Below, one piece after another: positions 12,195 to 23,745 of a stretch of 64,000 nucleotides of DNA. Source of the DNA: Atopsyche davidsoni (taxonomy: Eukaryota > Arthropoda > Insecta > Trichoptera > Hydrobiosidae). Where the stretch lies: the NCBI GenBank assembly GCA_022113835.1, contig JAILWY010000028.1, positions 1,054,001 to 1,118,000 on the forward strand, read 5' to 3'. The notes below the pieces were generated by a model. It had not been told where the DNA came from, made no database searches, and saw only the letters and a program-made list of their open reading frames with translations. Position numbers and translations under genes: made by a program. How positions within the stretch are numbered: the stretch's first letter is position 1; each line of letters opens with the position of its first letter.

Positions 12195-12445
12195 CACAGA
12201 ATGCGCAAAGAATGAAAACTCCCGAAGATGGTAAAAAAATATAAGGTCTCCTATTTGGCCATAATTTTCTAAACAACAAATATAGAATCCTGCAATCCAA
12301 GGAAAAATCGGAAGGATGAGATTTACGCGGATGGAGAATTCACGCCAGTGGCTGGAAGTCGGAAGTACAGCCGAATTAATGAGATTGGCCCAGGATGGAA
12401 ATATATTCGATGTAATGGTCACCAACCTCCTGTTCACAGGGGGGT
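12195..12445 (+). mobile_element. Decayed RTE-like non-LTR fragment (copy upstream of UGT pseudogene)
   Basis: Gives RMENSRQWLEVGSTAELMRL then NIFDVMVTNLL, clearly parallel to 5,040-5,180. It keeps the ancestral AELMRLAQD wording better than the first copy. It marks the upstream boundary region of the tandem duplication. Confidence 0.6.
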
Positions 12446-13839
12446 TTGCTTTTTTTGCTACATTTAAATATCTAAAGAAAGCCCAGAAAACATGGCAATT
12501 CTAACGTTGCTGTGTATTCAACACACTACTTTCAGGACTGAGATGTGTCTGCCAGCATGATGTGGGCGCTGCTGCTGCTGTTGGGGCTCCTGGAGCCTGG
12601 AATGGCCCTGAAGATCCTCGTGGTGGTGTCGGCTCCCTCACGCAGCCATTTCAATTTGGGGAAGGCTGTTGGCGACATCCTCCATGAGCGGGGCCACGAG
12701 GTGAGAACATACACTATTGTATTTATATATACAATACTGTAAATATAGTATATATCGAAGCTTTCTTACACATCGCATTGCGTATTCCAGATAACCATGG
12801 TCAAAAACCGATATAAGGAAATTGTGATCGTGGAAAAACTCCAGGATAAAGGTAAAAACATGTTAGAGCTTTTTCTTATCTTCAAAGAACTTGATTTTGC
12901 ACGGTATTTATCGAAACATATTTTGTTTTTGTCTTGGTATACACATGGGTTTCTTTGTTGTCATGGAAACCGTGCAATTTTCCCGCATTGTGTAAACAAA
13001 GTTTCGAATTTAACAAAAAGTTACATTTAAATTACATTCCTGAAATGCAGTCCTGAACAACAAGGAAGTCCAGAAGATGTTCAATGACAAGAAACAGAAG
13101 TTTGATCTGGTGGTGATCGAGCACTTCATGGACGCAGCTCTTCTCGGGTAACTGCTAATTATATTTATATATAGTACTCAGTAATGCATTTATTCAAAAT
13201 TTACTACTAATAACTAATTTGGACACAAGAACCCAAATCGAAAACGAGGTTCGACTTGTTAAAGACTGGGGCACGCGAAGGACGAGGCACACAATTCCAT
13301 GTTCACTATGATTCCTTTTTAAACATGGTTTAAAATACGTACGACATACATACGACCAGATGAATCTCCAAATTCCTACACTTCAATCGGAAAAACACAT
13401 ATTTATCATATTAATAGTAAATTTATAAGATATAAAAATATATTTTATTCGGAAGAAGGAATGTATCAAACTTTTTGCATTTAAATTTTTTCGATTGGTG
13501 CAGTGGGTTTTTCGCAAAACGGACTAGAAAATGGTTTAAAAAAACTCGATTATGCAGACTAGGCTCTTTAGTATTTTCTGTTGATTTCGTACATGAATAG
13601 ATCATCTTAAATATGTTAAATTCGTCGTTGATAAGAGGCGAGTGCGTTTGTTTATTCCAGGTTGTTATTTCTGGGGTGCGAAGCCGGACTCAGACCTCCT
13701 CGCGGTGCACCCTGGGAGTAGTCGGGCGAGACGGTCGTATAATCCTCGACTGAACCGCCCTGCTGCTGCTAACCTGAGACGCAACCGGGGTCTCCATCCA
13801 AAACGCCTCTATGGACGGAGACTCAGCCGCGTCAGGAGT

Positions 13840-14260
13840 CCCCCCAGCGATGCAAATCGTTGGGGCCTGTCGCACAACACGGCCAGATTGCCCCGACCCG
13901 AGAAAGGCCGCTAAACGTCAAAAAGTTCCAGCGGCAGGAACCGAGGACCAGGAAGAAGGATACAACCGCGACAGGGAGCCCACCAGCGACGCAAATTGCT
14001 GGGCCCTGGCGCGGAACAGGCACGACCCGACACGACCAGGAGAAAGTCCCGACGTGCGCTGCACGAGGAGGGCCCCCCTCGGGGCGACCGAGAGCTCCAG
14101 CGGCAGGAACTGAGGACCAGGAGGAGGAGAAAACACAGTCGCGACAAGGACCCCACCAGCGACGCCAATCGCTGGGCCCTGACGCCCAACGACACGAGAC
14201 CACCAAGACCAGGGAAAGACCCGATGTGCGCCGCCCGAGGAGGGCCCCCCTGGGGGCGGA
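13840..14260 (+). repeat. GC-rich tandem repeat inside the retroinsertion
   Basis: Three units of roughly 130-170 bp share AGCGACGCAAAT-type starts, a GGAACCGAGGACCAGGA block and GAGGAGGGCCCCCC. All six frames are open for long stretches because of composition, so the ORFs are not evidence of coding. Confidence 0.6.
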
Positions 14261-14266
14261 CAGCGC

Positions 14267-14298
14267 GAGACGTGCGGATTATCCGATCCGCACGTCTC
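14267..14298. repeat. Perfect 13-bp stem hairpin
   Basis: GAGACGTGCGGAT, a 6-base loop, then ATCCGCACGTCTC. It lies just after the tandem units, towards the 3' end of the retroinsertion, where non-LTR elements often carry RNA structures. Confidence 0.7.
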
Positions 14299-14929
14299 CT
14301 GCGAGGACACGGGCAACGAAAAAGAACTGGGTCTTCTTCTGAACCTGCCGCTACCCAGCGGCAGGAGCACAAGAAGACGAGACCAGGAGGAACGCCGAGG
14401 AGGCTAAACTCCCCCCCGGCAGATAAGAAGAAAGTCCTTGGAGGACATAGAGCAGAGTTTTTTTGTTCATGTATTTTATATGTTTTTTCTCTTTTCACAT
14501 GTGCCTTCAAGGAGGCAAAAGATTAAAGGATATGCTCCCGCAATCCAGTGAAGTTATCAAATCAGATCCTGGGTGCGGGGTGCAAATGCCACCACAAAAA
14601 AAAAGGTTGTTATTTCCGCCTACGCAAGAAGCGTCGTACAAGAAGTACTTCTCCGAGGAGGCGACCGAAGTTCCAATGGGAGAGCTGCAAAACAAGGTGG
14701 CGGCCGTGCTCATCAACAATCATCCTACCATCATCCTATAATCGCGCCCTATGCTGTCCAACTCAGTAGAGATCGGCGGCTACCACACCATCAACCCGCT
14801 GTCTGAGGTTGGCGCTTTCTTCTGCATATTTCATTGTTTATATTGTATTGGGCAGAATGTCTACAATGTACTGTGTCACCGCAGGACTTGCAGAAGATCT
14901 TGGACTCGGCCGAGCACGCCGTGCCCCGA

Positions 14930-14960
<31 letters not shown>

Positions 14961-15189
14961 GTGCATCGGGGCCTGCTGCAGGGGCACCTGGGGACAAACC
15001 CGAGCAGAAGGAGAGAAGAGAAAATCTTAGCCTAAGCAATAAAAAATTCATGTAATATATTTTCGTAATGATTGTTATTTTCAAATACTTTTATAACTCC
15101 GCATTTTTATACCCAAACGTGTTCATTGTACATGTAATATTTATGTACTTAATCGTTTCACACGGAAAACGACGAGAAAAATCTTCGAG

Positions 15190-15796
15190 ATATTTTTATT
15201 CCGCCACCGCGGGATTGAACCTCCGCGGCAGTTGCGGTCCATTACCATTACAGTGGCATCGTGGGCTTTCGATGATTTTTCTCATCGTAACATGTGTAAA
15301 TCGATATCGTAACTATTGTATATATTTTCCTATTTAATTCACCAATTTTTTGTCGTATTCCAAAAGCATTGCAATACGAGGATGAGTCGTTGAACTCCCG
15401 AGGTTGATGACAAGATATAAGAAAAAAATATCTTGTCTTTTAATTGTTTAAAATTATTTGGATCTTAAGTATTATGCCGTGTTCGAATTGTTTTACAGTC
15501 GGTCAGTTTATCCCGGCCCGGGCCATCTTTATCAACAGTTCTTGAGAAACAGAGTAAATGTGAAAACGCAATCATTATCCACACCACTTCAAGTCAGGGT
15601 TGTTTGTAAGTACGAGGCTCGCAGAGCGCCTGAGGATCTCGTAAATATTTTTATGTAGCTCCTCCCAAAATTTCTGCCGCATGAAATAATCTTAGAAAGC
15701 GGGAAGTCCCAGCGATAGTCCTGGGTCGCCCGGGGCTATCAATTACTTTTACGTCTCAAAAACATTGTAGGGTGACCAAAATCCACCTTTTTAAAC
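15190..15796. other. Spacer, no gene recognised
   Basis: Begins where similarity between the two UGT 3' flanks ends. A short ORF at 15,458-15,658 has no recognisable content. Confidence 0.45.
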
Positions 15797-15826
15797 GTAT
15801 ATATATATAAACATATATATATAAGC

Positions 15827-15857
<31 letters not shown>

Positions 15858-15865
15858 AGCATATA

Positions 15866-15896
<31 letters not shown>

Positions 15897-15916
15897 GTAT
15901 ACATATATATGTATAC

Positions 15917-16015
<99 letters not shown>

Positions 16016-16188
16016 TATATAAATACATATATATATAAATACATATATATATACATATATATATATACATACATATATATATATATATACATATATATAT
16101 AAATACATATACGTATACATATATATATATATACATATATATATATACATATATATATACATATATATATGTACATATATATATATAC

Positions 16189-16220
<32 letters not shown>

Positions 16221-16224
16221 GTAC

Positions 16225-16283
<59 letters not shown>

Positions 16284-16284
16284 C

Positions 16285-16329
<45 letters not shown>

Positions 16330-16341
16330 TATGTATATATG

Positions 16342-16372
<31 letters not shown>

Positions 16373-16381
16373 GTACATATA

Positions 16382-16452
<71 letters not shown>

Positions 16453-16521
16453 GTATATATATATATATATGTATATATATGTATATATATGTATATATAT
16501 ATATATATATGTATATATATG

Positions 16522-16553
<32 letters not shown>

Positions 16554-16565
16554 TATGTATATATG

Positions 16566-16617
<52 letters not shown>

Positions 16618-16675
16618 TACATATGTATATATACATATATATACATATATATATATATATAAATATATATGTATA

Positions 16676-16749
<74 letters not shown>

Positions 16750-16765
16750 AATATGTATATTTGAT
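15797..16765. repeat. Long TA/TACA microsatellite, nearly 1 kb
   Basis: Alternating TA with frequent ACATATAT, TGTATATA and a few AAACA interruptions. The interruption changes from ACATATAT-rich to TGTATATA-rich near 16,320, so the two halves are roughly reverse complements and can fold on each other. Not coding. Confidence 0.92.
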
Positions 16766-17320
16766 TCACGGCTGTTCCAGGTTCTTAATAACGTAGCACT
16801 TTTTCTCAGTTATATTAATAATTAAATAGCTTCATGTCGGTTAATTTTCAGATGTTTTTTTTTGTGTGGCGGGATCGGTGAGTGGATAAAAGCGTGGTTA
16901 CCCTGTGGTTATTTAAATGCACAAATGTGCGAGGCCAACCTCTGTAACTAGTTTTGATTTCTTCTTCTTCAATTATTCTACGCAAGCGACAAGATGCGCC
17001 TGAACATGGTTAGCCAGCTGGCCCCGGGAGAGAAAACGTTCACACCGTGATCACGGTCACAGAGTCATGTGGGTGGAACTGGAAATCCGCCCTCCATCCC
17101 TCGCCGCCCCCAGCGTATCGACGCTTGACAGTGAGCACAGAGACGAGTCCTAGCAACACAAAGCACTTGCGTAAAAAATACTCGCGAGTCACTATTGGAT
17201 TCCAATATCTGCGCGTTTTTTTATAATTTTGTTTATCATTAATCATAGAACCGCTGAAAGAGGAAGCCGATACAACCAGTGCACGGCCAGTCTGGCAAAT
17301 AGCGTCGGAAAGTTCTTAGA
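16766..17320. other. Spacer, no gene recognised
   Basis: No supported gene. TGATCACGGTCA at about 17,048 is a short imperfect palindrome without further context. Confidence 0.4.
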
Positions 17321-17324
17321 CGTT

Positions 17325-18050
17325 ATTAAAATTTAATTAAATTCAAATCATTGCAATAAAATACTTTTGTGATTTTTTTTACATGTATGATGATGCAATG
17401 TGAATAAATCGCAAAAGATTCATATATTAAATATTAAAATCAAAATATTAAAATAGAATTTCACCGAGTACTCTCTATCAAAAAAAATTGAATATATTTC
17501 GACGAGGCGGGATGGGCTTCGGAGTACCATGCCGAGGCTTCCTAATTTACCACTTTAATTTAATTACATCAGGCCTAGTGAAAAAAATCGTACAAAATTA
17601 ATATCACCATAAACGGAATTTGGAAACAATTCAAAAAAAAAATTCAAAATAGAAATTCGGAGTAATTTGCAGAGAAAACGCAACTAAAATGCGTGATAAT
17701 GCAGTTTGCAGCCGTACTTCACCATGAAATGGATGGTACAAAACGTTTGGTCTGATAAAAAATTTGCTTCGTGTGAATGTATTTAAAAAAAATATCCAAA
17801 CGAGAAAAATAAATATGATTTTAAATGATCCAAAGAAAACAAGCGGGAGGCTGCTGGCAGAAAATCGGGGAAGCCGAAGAGCAATTACGAATAACTGAAC
17901 GCGAATATTAGAATATTTATACCAAAAGAGGACTCTTTCTTGATATCTGGAGGCCATTGATTGTATATTTTGAATATGTATTTAGGAAACAATAATCCCA
18001 GCCGGCCAATGTCCGGAACTACCCCTCGAGTGAGCCTGAACGCGATTTCG
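17325..18050 (+). repeat. Dispersed repeat family R3, copy 1
   Basis: Shares long stretches with 35,840-36,400 (ATGCGTGATAATGCAGTTT..., CCAAAACAGAA/AAAGCAGGAGGC-type blocks, CAATAATCCCAGCCGGCC) and with 37,985-38,460 (TTTCACCGAGTACTCTCT, GGCCTAGTGAAAAAAATCGT). Same orientation. It starts with a partial foldback arm. No coding content. Confidence 0.65.
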
Positions 18051-18215
18051 CTGCATTTTCAAAAAAATATTTGTAAGCCAAGTTTGACGAAACCGGTCGC
18101 TAATGAAAACAAAACGTTAGCAATATTTTACCTCAAACGAATCGTCTATTTTGTAACGTATAAAATATTTTTGAACAATACTACCTAAGAGTGTTAAGAA
18201 ATCCGAGGCTCTCAC

Positions 18216-18541
18216 CGTTCTCCCTTCCGAGCCCCTGAGCCTCGAGCGAGGTGGGGGCGGACCTGGGCTGCCAAACTACAGCCACTGAAAAAAAAAACAA
18301 TTAAATGTTGCAAATTACATGAAAAATCTCCGCCAATAATCTGGAATCAAAGTGATTCGCAAGGGCGTGGATCACAGCCGGAGCTCCCGGCTCTCCCGGC
18401 TCTCTTGTGAGGGCTGCTTACTCCCAACTCCCGACTCCCATCTCGTATCCTATATCATATATGGCTTCAAATAATTAAATGCATACACACCGCTGGGTCC
18501 ATACTCTTCTTTCTTATGATGGACGGGGCTGTTGGGCTCCA
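18216..18541 (-). pseudogene. Partial copy (A) of the novel minus-strand gene: exons b and c only
   Basis: Exon b at 18,491-18,541 has acceptor CTGCCCCAG and donor G/GTGTGT, and encodes EPNSPVHHKKEYGPS. Exon c at 18,216-18,284 has acceptor TTTTTCAG and donor G/GTGAGA, and encodes QPRSAPTSLEAQGLGREN. Both start and end in phase 1, so they would join in frame. Compared with X and Y, exon b has lost 21 bp and exon c 3 bp, both in frame. The duplicated block ends 160 bp after exon c, so the terminal exon is missing. A truncated paralogue; function unknown. Confidence 0.5.
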
Positions 18542-19157
18542 CTGGGGCAGGAAGAAAAACAAACACTCGGTTCAAATTATCCAGCATACACTTATAACTT
18601 GCAATTACAACTTAAATGTCTACATTTATAATGTCGTATTTACTGATTACTGAATCACGAATGATTTATTTATTATTTTATAATACTGTTGGATGTCTTA
18701 ATATAAACAATGCTGGTGTAAAGCATTCATCACTGAGAGAATTGCGGAGTCCTTGGTGCAGGCGCCCCTGGAGCTGCAGCCTCCCGGGGCGCTCCTAATG
18801 TACCGCCCTTTCCAAATCAACCAAAGTCGGCAGTTTAAGGTCGGCGTGTACTTTTACAATTGCATACTTATTACAGCCGTTATGTATAATTATTTTATTT
18901 TTATTCAAACGCCGCCCCGAAATTTGAGCCGACCGGGGCGGACAGCCTTTGTCGCGCCTTCCCTCTGGGTACAACCCCTGTTTTTGCTGTTTTGTTGCTT
19001 TGTTGTTTTCAAATGAACACATTGTAAAAAAAAAAATACAACGATGAAATTGAATAAAAATACATTGAATTGCACACCTCTGGACCGGACCGGACCTCGG
19101 CGCTATCGAAACATCCGGTATGGGTGTGCAAATATATATATTTATATACATTGCGGC

Positions 19158-19158
<1 letters not shown>

Positions 19159-19213
<55 letters not shown>
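19159..19213. repeat. (TA)n microsatellite
   Basis: About 55 bp of TA. X carries the same tract at 25,967-26,040. Confidence 0.9.
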
Positions 19214-19214
<1 letters not shown>

Positions 19215-19483
19215 CCTAACTTAACCCCTCCCCCCTCCACTGCAAATTAATGATGAATCAATAATGATGTTGAAATTTGTATCGGCTGGCCATGAATATA
19301 TGAACACGAGTTGGTGTCTATAACACGAGCCTGCAGATTCTCACAATTAGACTGAACCACCAATCTATTTGTAAGAATCAGCGTGTGACCAATGAGTATG
19401 ATGAAGTATTCAATATTCATATTTTGCCCATACGTGTCTACAGAGTATATAATATATATAATATCTAGTTAGAAATAGGTGAA

Positions 19484-20531
19484 AACATAAGAATGATAAA
19501 TTCATTAATAGTGGCATCCTGCGACGCCACTTATACTGGCCAGTCAGGAAGATCCTTCAACACAAGGACCAAACACGAATTGATTTTAGGGCTATTAGTA
19601 CAAAAAAATTATTAAAAACCATAAAAAAATTGTTTATTATTATATTATTATGAATACTGTTAAATTTTACTAATGTTGAGTAGCTTATAATTAGAGTATG
19701 ATGTTGAATTTACTATGGAAACTATTTTAATTTCTAGTATTTATAAAATTTTATTTATTTTTATAGTAGTGGTGTTATGTTTTTTTTACTATACAAGCGA
19801 GAAATATTGATGAAATTTGACTTTCAAATTTCAAAATTAATTTAGCCGCTTCATTTTAATATTTATATTTCATGTTTAAATAGAATTTAATTTTAATGCT
19901 AATATAAACAATAATATACCTGTGATTTGGTTCCAACTAATAGACAAATAAAAATATATAAAACTTTTAATGTTTTAGTTTAATTTTAATTTCGAAGTTT
20001 AATTTCATAAATTAAAATAGCATTTGGCAAAAATAATATAAAAATAGTGAATAAGAAAATAGGTAACAAAAGCGGTCTCCGAGCCATAGATCTTGGATCA
20101 AATCCCCATACAAATGGAGAAGATTTTTCTTCTTTAGGATCTTTAGGATTCTTTAAGATCCTTTAAGATTTTTTTGAAAGAGAGATAAATATATCAAAAA
20201 AAAAAAGTAGTCACAACAATAGATAAAAATAACGCATTTTAAAATTTAAAACTTTTCAATTTGAAGTTAAATAGACTATTTATACTGTACAAGTTTAATT
20301 ACATCTTCACCAATATACTGATACGTATAACAAAAATTAGACTTCATTGATAATGAGTCAATACCGTGCAGCGGCTTCATCATTAATTAATCGAAATTAT
20401 CTGACTATATAAAATATTCCGAATCGACGAAGTCCTCGTGGTTCACGGTGAGCATCAGCAGGGATTTCAGGTGTGATGTTTAACTCAAAGGTAACTTCAC
20501 TATTTGGAAACTGCGTTTCTTCAGTCTCGCT
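19484..20531 (+). repeat. Duplicated block P1 (Penelope-derived junction)
   Basis: About 1.05 kb nearly identical to 30,477-31,523 (P2), same orientation. The left end encodes CDATYTGQSGRSFNTRTKHEL (about 19,511-19,573), the start of the GIY-YIG endonuclease domain of Penelope-like retroelements, which breaks off after ~25 residues. The right end is a minus-strand coding-like stretch also seen in P2 (see 31,390-31,593), cut here by the junction with block X. Confidence 0.8.
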
Positions 20532-20732
20532 AAAATACATCAAATCAAATAAAACCCGTTCCTGTTTTTCTTTAATTTATTTTGGGCCATGCTACGCAAC
20601 ATTAAATAGAATTACACAAAAAACACTGCATAGTGCAATGGGAAAAAACATACAGTTATTTTATTTATATTTATATTTTGACAGATTTCAATAAATGGAA
20701 TTGTGAATGTATTTTTCAATTTATTATTAGTA

Positions 20733-21496
20733 CACCCATACCTCCCTATACGGCCGCTCGTTATACGGCCATTCGCTATAACGGCCCTTTTCAATTATGG
20801 CACGTTTAAATTTTTACATTTCAAAAACCGAAAAATCTGCGCCTGGTTATAAGGTGTCTAAAGAACGATTAACTTTGCTACTTGGTGCAAATGCCGCGGG
20901 TGATTTTAAGCTAAAACCACTTTTAATATATTTGTCCGAAAATCCAAGGATTTGAGGATTGGTTCAAAAATCACTTTTGTACAGAATGAAAAAATATTTG
21001 CGAGACAATAACTTAACCAACAAGGCTTTGCTAATTTTGGATAATGCACCAGGGCATCCTACTAATTTATCCGAGCTACTGAAGATGCCATGATTGAGTA
21101 CCTTCCGAAAAATACAACAGCTCTGATCGAACCAATGAATCAGGGTGCAATAGCCACTTTTAAGGCATATTACCTACGCCGAAACTTCCGACAACTTATA
21201 AGGGAAACCGATGGTAAAGCTTCAATTTAAACATTTTTGAAAAACTATAACATCAAGGATGCTGTTGACAGCAACAGTGAATCATGGAAGGAATTAAAAT
21301 TAACAACAATGAACCATATTTGGAAAAAAAAAAAAAGGCCAGAATGTATAAAAAGTGTTACATATTTAACAAATTTGGAACCGATCCCATTGAATTTGTA
21401 TGAATTTGTATTAGAAAAATTGATTCCTTATACGGCTTTTCGGTTAGCGGCCAAGTTTTGTGGAACGTATCTATGCCGTAAAGCGAGGTATAGGTG
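20733..21496 (+). mobile_element. Internally deleted Tigger/pogo-like element
   Basis: Ends CACC.ATACCTC and GAGGTATAGGTG with TA on both sides (20,731-20,732 and 21,497-21,498). The empty site is visible in Y near 53,425-53,440, which confirms TA duplication. Internal fragments include [17 protein letters not shown] sequence, LLILDNAPGHP (second catalytic Asp; about 21,030) and ALIEPMNQGA (third motif, where the Asp is now Asn). Orientation is opposite to the copy at 9,976. Confidence 0.85.
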
Positions 21497-21618
21497 TATT
21501 TGATTTTTTATATAAAGTCCTAGCAATATTTGTACCAGCCAAATTTTTAAATAAAAATAACATTATATATATATATTTTAAATAACAGCATTTATTTATA
21601 AAAAACATGATAGAAGAT

Positions 21619-22165
21619 TAATTTGCTTCTAAGGACGAGGGGGACGATAAGGACGAGGAGGACGAGGAGGACGAGGGGGACGAGGGGGGCGAGGGGGGCG
21701 AGGGGGGCGAGGGGGACGAGGGGGGCGAGGGGGACGAGGGGGACGAGGGGGGCGAGGGGGGCGAGGGGGGCGAGGGGGGCGAGGGGGGCGAGGGGGACGA
21801 GGGGGGCGAGGGGGACGAGGGGGGCGAGGGGGACGAGGGGGGCGAGGGGGACGAGGGGGACGAGGGGGGCGAGGGGGACGAGGGGGGCGAGGGGGACGAG
21901 GGGGACGAGGGGGGCGAGGGGGACGAGGGGGGCGAGGGGGACGAGGGGGGCGAGGGGGACGAGGGGGACGAGGGGGGCGAGGGGGACGAGGGGGGCGAGG
22001 GGGACGAGGGGGACGAGGGGGGCGAGGGGGGCGAGGGGGACGAGGGGGGACGAGGGGGACGAGGGGGACGGCTTCGCGCGCCGCTGGGGCTTGTTGGCCC
22101 TCTTTTCACTTTTCTGCCCTTGCATGGTACTGTACCCCGTGGTCTTAATTTTACAAAATATATAA
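21619..22165 (+). pseudogene. Inverted copy 1 of terminal exon d with expanded acidic array
   Basis: A GACGAGGGG/GGCGAGGGG minisatellite (9-bp unit, roughly 45-50 units, to about 22,070) encodes Asp/Gly-Glu-Gly tripeptides on the plus strand. It runs into DGFARRWGLLALFSLFCPC and a stop at 22,163. This is the 3' part of exon d of the minus-strand family in inverted orientation. An extra G near 22,050 shifts the frame between the array and the tail. No splice acceptor or upstream exon lies in front, so it is a copy rather than a gene. Confidence 0.65.
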
Positions 22166-22512
22166 AATTATTTTACTTGATAATCAGAATCAAAGTAATC
22201 TTCTATCAAGTTATTTTCATAAACAAATTCTATTATTATATAATCAGAAGCAAATTAATCTTATATCAAGTTATTTTCATAAACAAATTCTATTATTATA
22301 TGATCAGAAGCAAATTAATCTTTTATCAAGTTATTTTCATACACAAATTCTATTATTATATAATCAGAAGCAAATTAATCTTCTATCATGTTATATTCAT
22401 AAACAAATTCTATTATTATATAATCAGAAGCAAATTAATCTTTTATCAAGTTATTTTCATAAACAAATTCTATTATTATATAATCAGAAGCAAATTAATC
22501 TTTTATCAAGTG
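22146..22512 (+). repeat. 60-bp tandem repeat array (left arm)
   Basis: About six copies of a 60-bp unit containing TCAAGTTATTTTCATAAACA and TATAATCAGAAGCAAATTAA, in exact 60-bp register. It derives from the 3' flank of exon d. Y has only about one and a third units (53,520-53,600). Confidence 0.9.
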
Positions 22513-22629
22513 ATTTTTTATATAAAGTCCTAGCAATATTTGAACTAGCCAAATTTTTAAATAAAAATAACATGATATATGTTTATATTGAATAACAGAA
22601 TTTATTTATAAAAAACATGATAGAGGATT

Positions 22630-22917
22630 AATTTGCTTCTAAGGACGAGGGGGACGATAAGGACGAGGAGGACGAGGGGGGCGAGGGGGGCGAGGGGGGC
22701 GAGGGAGGCGAGGGAGACGAGGGGGACGAAGGGGACGAGGGGGACGAGGGAGACGAGGGGGACGAGGGGGGCAAGGGAGACGAGGGGGGCGAGGGGGACG
22801 AGGGGGACGAGGGGGACGAGGGGGACGAGGGGGGCGAGGGGGACGAGGGGGACGGCTTCGCGCGCCGCTGGGGCTTGTTGGCCCTCTTTTCACTTTTCTG
22901 TCCTAATTTTCCCAAAT
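22630..22917 (+). pseudogene. Copy 2 of exon d with shorter acidic array
   Basis: A second plus-strand copy. The GACGAGGGG-type array spans 22,642-22,855, followed by DGFARRWGLLALFSLFCP and then divergent sequence and a stop at about 22,917. The leader (22,515-22,641) repeats that of copy 1 (21,503-21,630), so copies 1 and 2 are a ~1-kb tandem duplication. Confidence 0.6.
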
Positions 22918-23336
22918 AGAATTTGTTTATGAAAATAACTTGATATAAGATTAATTTGCTTCTGATTATATAATAATGGAATTTGTTTATGAAAATAACT
23001 TGATAAAAGATTAATTTGCTTCTGATTATATAATAATAGAATTTGTTTATGAATATAACATGATAGAAGATTAATTTGCTTCTGATTATATAATAATAGA
23101 ATTTGTTTATGAAAACAACTTGATAGAAGATTAATTTGCTTCTGATTATATAATAATAGAATTTGTTTATGAAAATAACTTGATATAAGATTAATTTGCT
23201 TCTGATCATATAATAATAGAATTTGTTTATGAAAATAACTTGATATAAGATTAATTTGCTTCTGATTATATAATAATAGAATTTGTTTATGAAAATAACT
23301 TGATAGAAGATTACTTTGATTCTGATTATCAAGTAA
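22917..23336 (-). repeat. 60-bp tandem repeat array (right arm, inverted)
   Basis: Seven copies of the same 60-bp unit as 22,146-22,512, reverse-complemented. Together the arms form a large imperfect palindrome (about 22,070-22,512 against 22,917-23,440). Confidence 0.9.
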
Positions 23337-23437
23337 AATAATTTTATATATTTTGTAAAATTAAGACCACGGGGTACAGTACCATGCAAGGGCAGAAAAG
23401 TGAAAAGAGGGCCAACAAGCCCCAGCGGCGCGCGAAG

Positions 23438-23745
23438 CCGTCCCCCTCGTCCCCCTCGCCCCCCTCGTCTCCCTCGCCTCCCTCGCCCCCCTCGTCCCCC
23501 TCGTCTCCCTCGTCTCCCTCGCCCCCCTCGTCTCCCTCGCCCCCCCTCGTCCTCATCGTCTCCCTCGCCCCCCTCGTCCCCCTCGCCCCCCTCGTCCCCC
23601 CTCGCCCCCCTCGTCCCCCTCGTCCCCCTCGTCCTCCTCGTCCTTATCGTCCTCCTCGTCCCTTTCGTCCTCCTCGTCCCCCTCGTCTTCCTCGTCCTCC
23701 TCGTCCCCTTCGTCCTCCTCGTCCCCTTCGTCGTCGTAGCAAACG
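23438..23745 (-). repeat. Asp/Glu/Gly-coding minisatellite within exon d (X)
   Basis: About 300 bp of 6- and 9-bp units (GACGAGGAG, GACGAGGGG, GGCGAGGGG on the minus strand). The equivalent position in Y is six codons (about 53,690-53,712). Confidence 0.85.

Larger units (their letters stand above)
13672..14604 (+). mobile_element. Poly(A)-tailed non-LTR-type insertion in UGT pseudogene exon 5
   Basis: A 933-bp insert flanked by an exact 12-bp duplication GGTTGTTATTTC (13,660-13,671 and 14,605-14,616) and ending in nine A. That is the footprint of target-primed reverse transcription. The 5' two thirds is very GC-rich and made of three diverged tandem units (about 13,840, 13,975 and 14,145), each with CCACCAGCGACGC..T..GGGCCCTG and a GCGGCAGGAACCGAGGACCAG-like block. 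No RT domain is present. It is a 5'-truncated LINE or a SINE-like composite; the class is not clear. Confidence 0.75.
12545..15033 (+). pseudogene. Second UGT copy, pseudogene
   Basis: Tandem paralogue of the gene at 5,305. Exon 1 (12,545-12,700) matches closely, but the start codon is now GTG. The next in-frame ATG is at 12,557 and an out-of-frame ATG is created at 12,543. Exon 2 (12,791-12,851) lost 18 bp in frame. Exon 3 (13,051-13,147) lost its 5' ~100 bp, yet a chance acceptor keeps the phase. Exon 4 is reduced to a few bases with a ruined acceptor (about 13,255). Exon 5 is split by an insertion (13,672-14,604) and ends in an in-frame TAA near 14,740. The start of exon 6 (14,886) is fused to the end of exon 8 near 14,930 by a deletion that removes the nucleotide-binding signature, and the CTG run is read in another frame (poly-Ala). 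The poly(A) signal survives. Not functional. Confidence 0.9.
18055..19480. repeat. Segmental duplication block A (copy of part of X and Y)
   Basis: About 1.4 kb matching 24,790-26,225 (X) and 57,640-58,650 (Y) in the same orientation. It starts inside the foldback repeat and ends at AGAAATAGGTGAA, where it joins block P1. It holds copies of two exons of the minus-strand family. Confidence 0.85.

Noticed and set aside
15739..16796. ORFs up to ~340 codons on both strands
   Set aside because: Same effect from the TA/TACA microsatellite.
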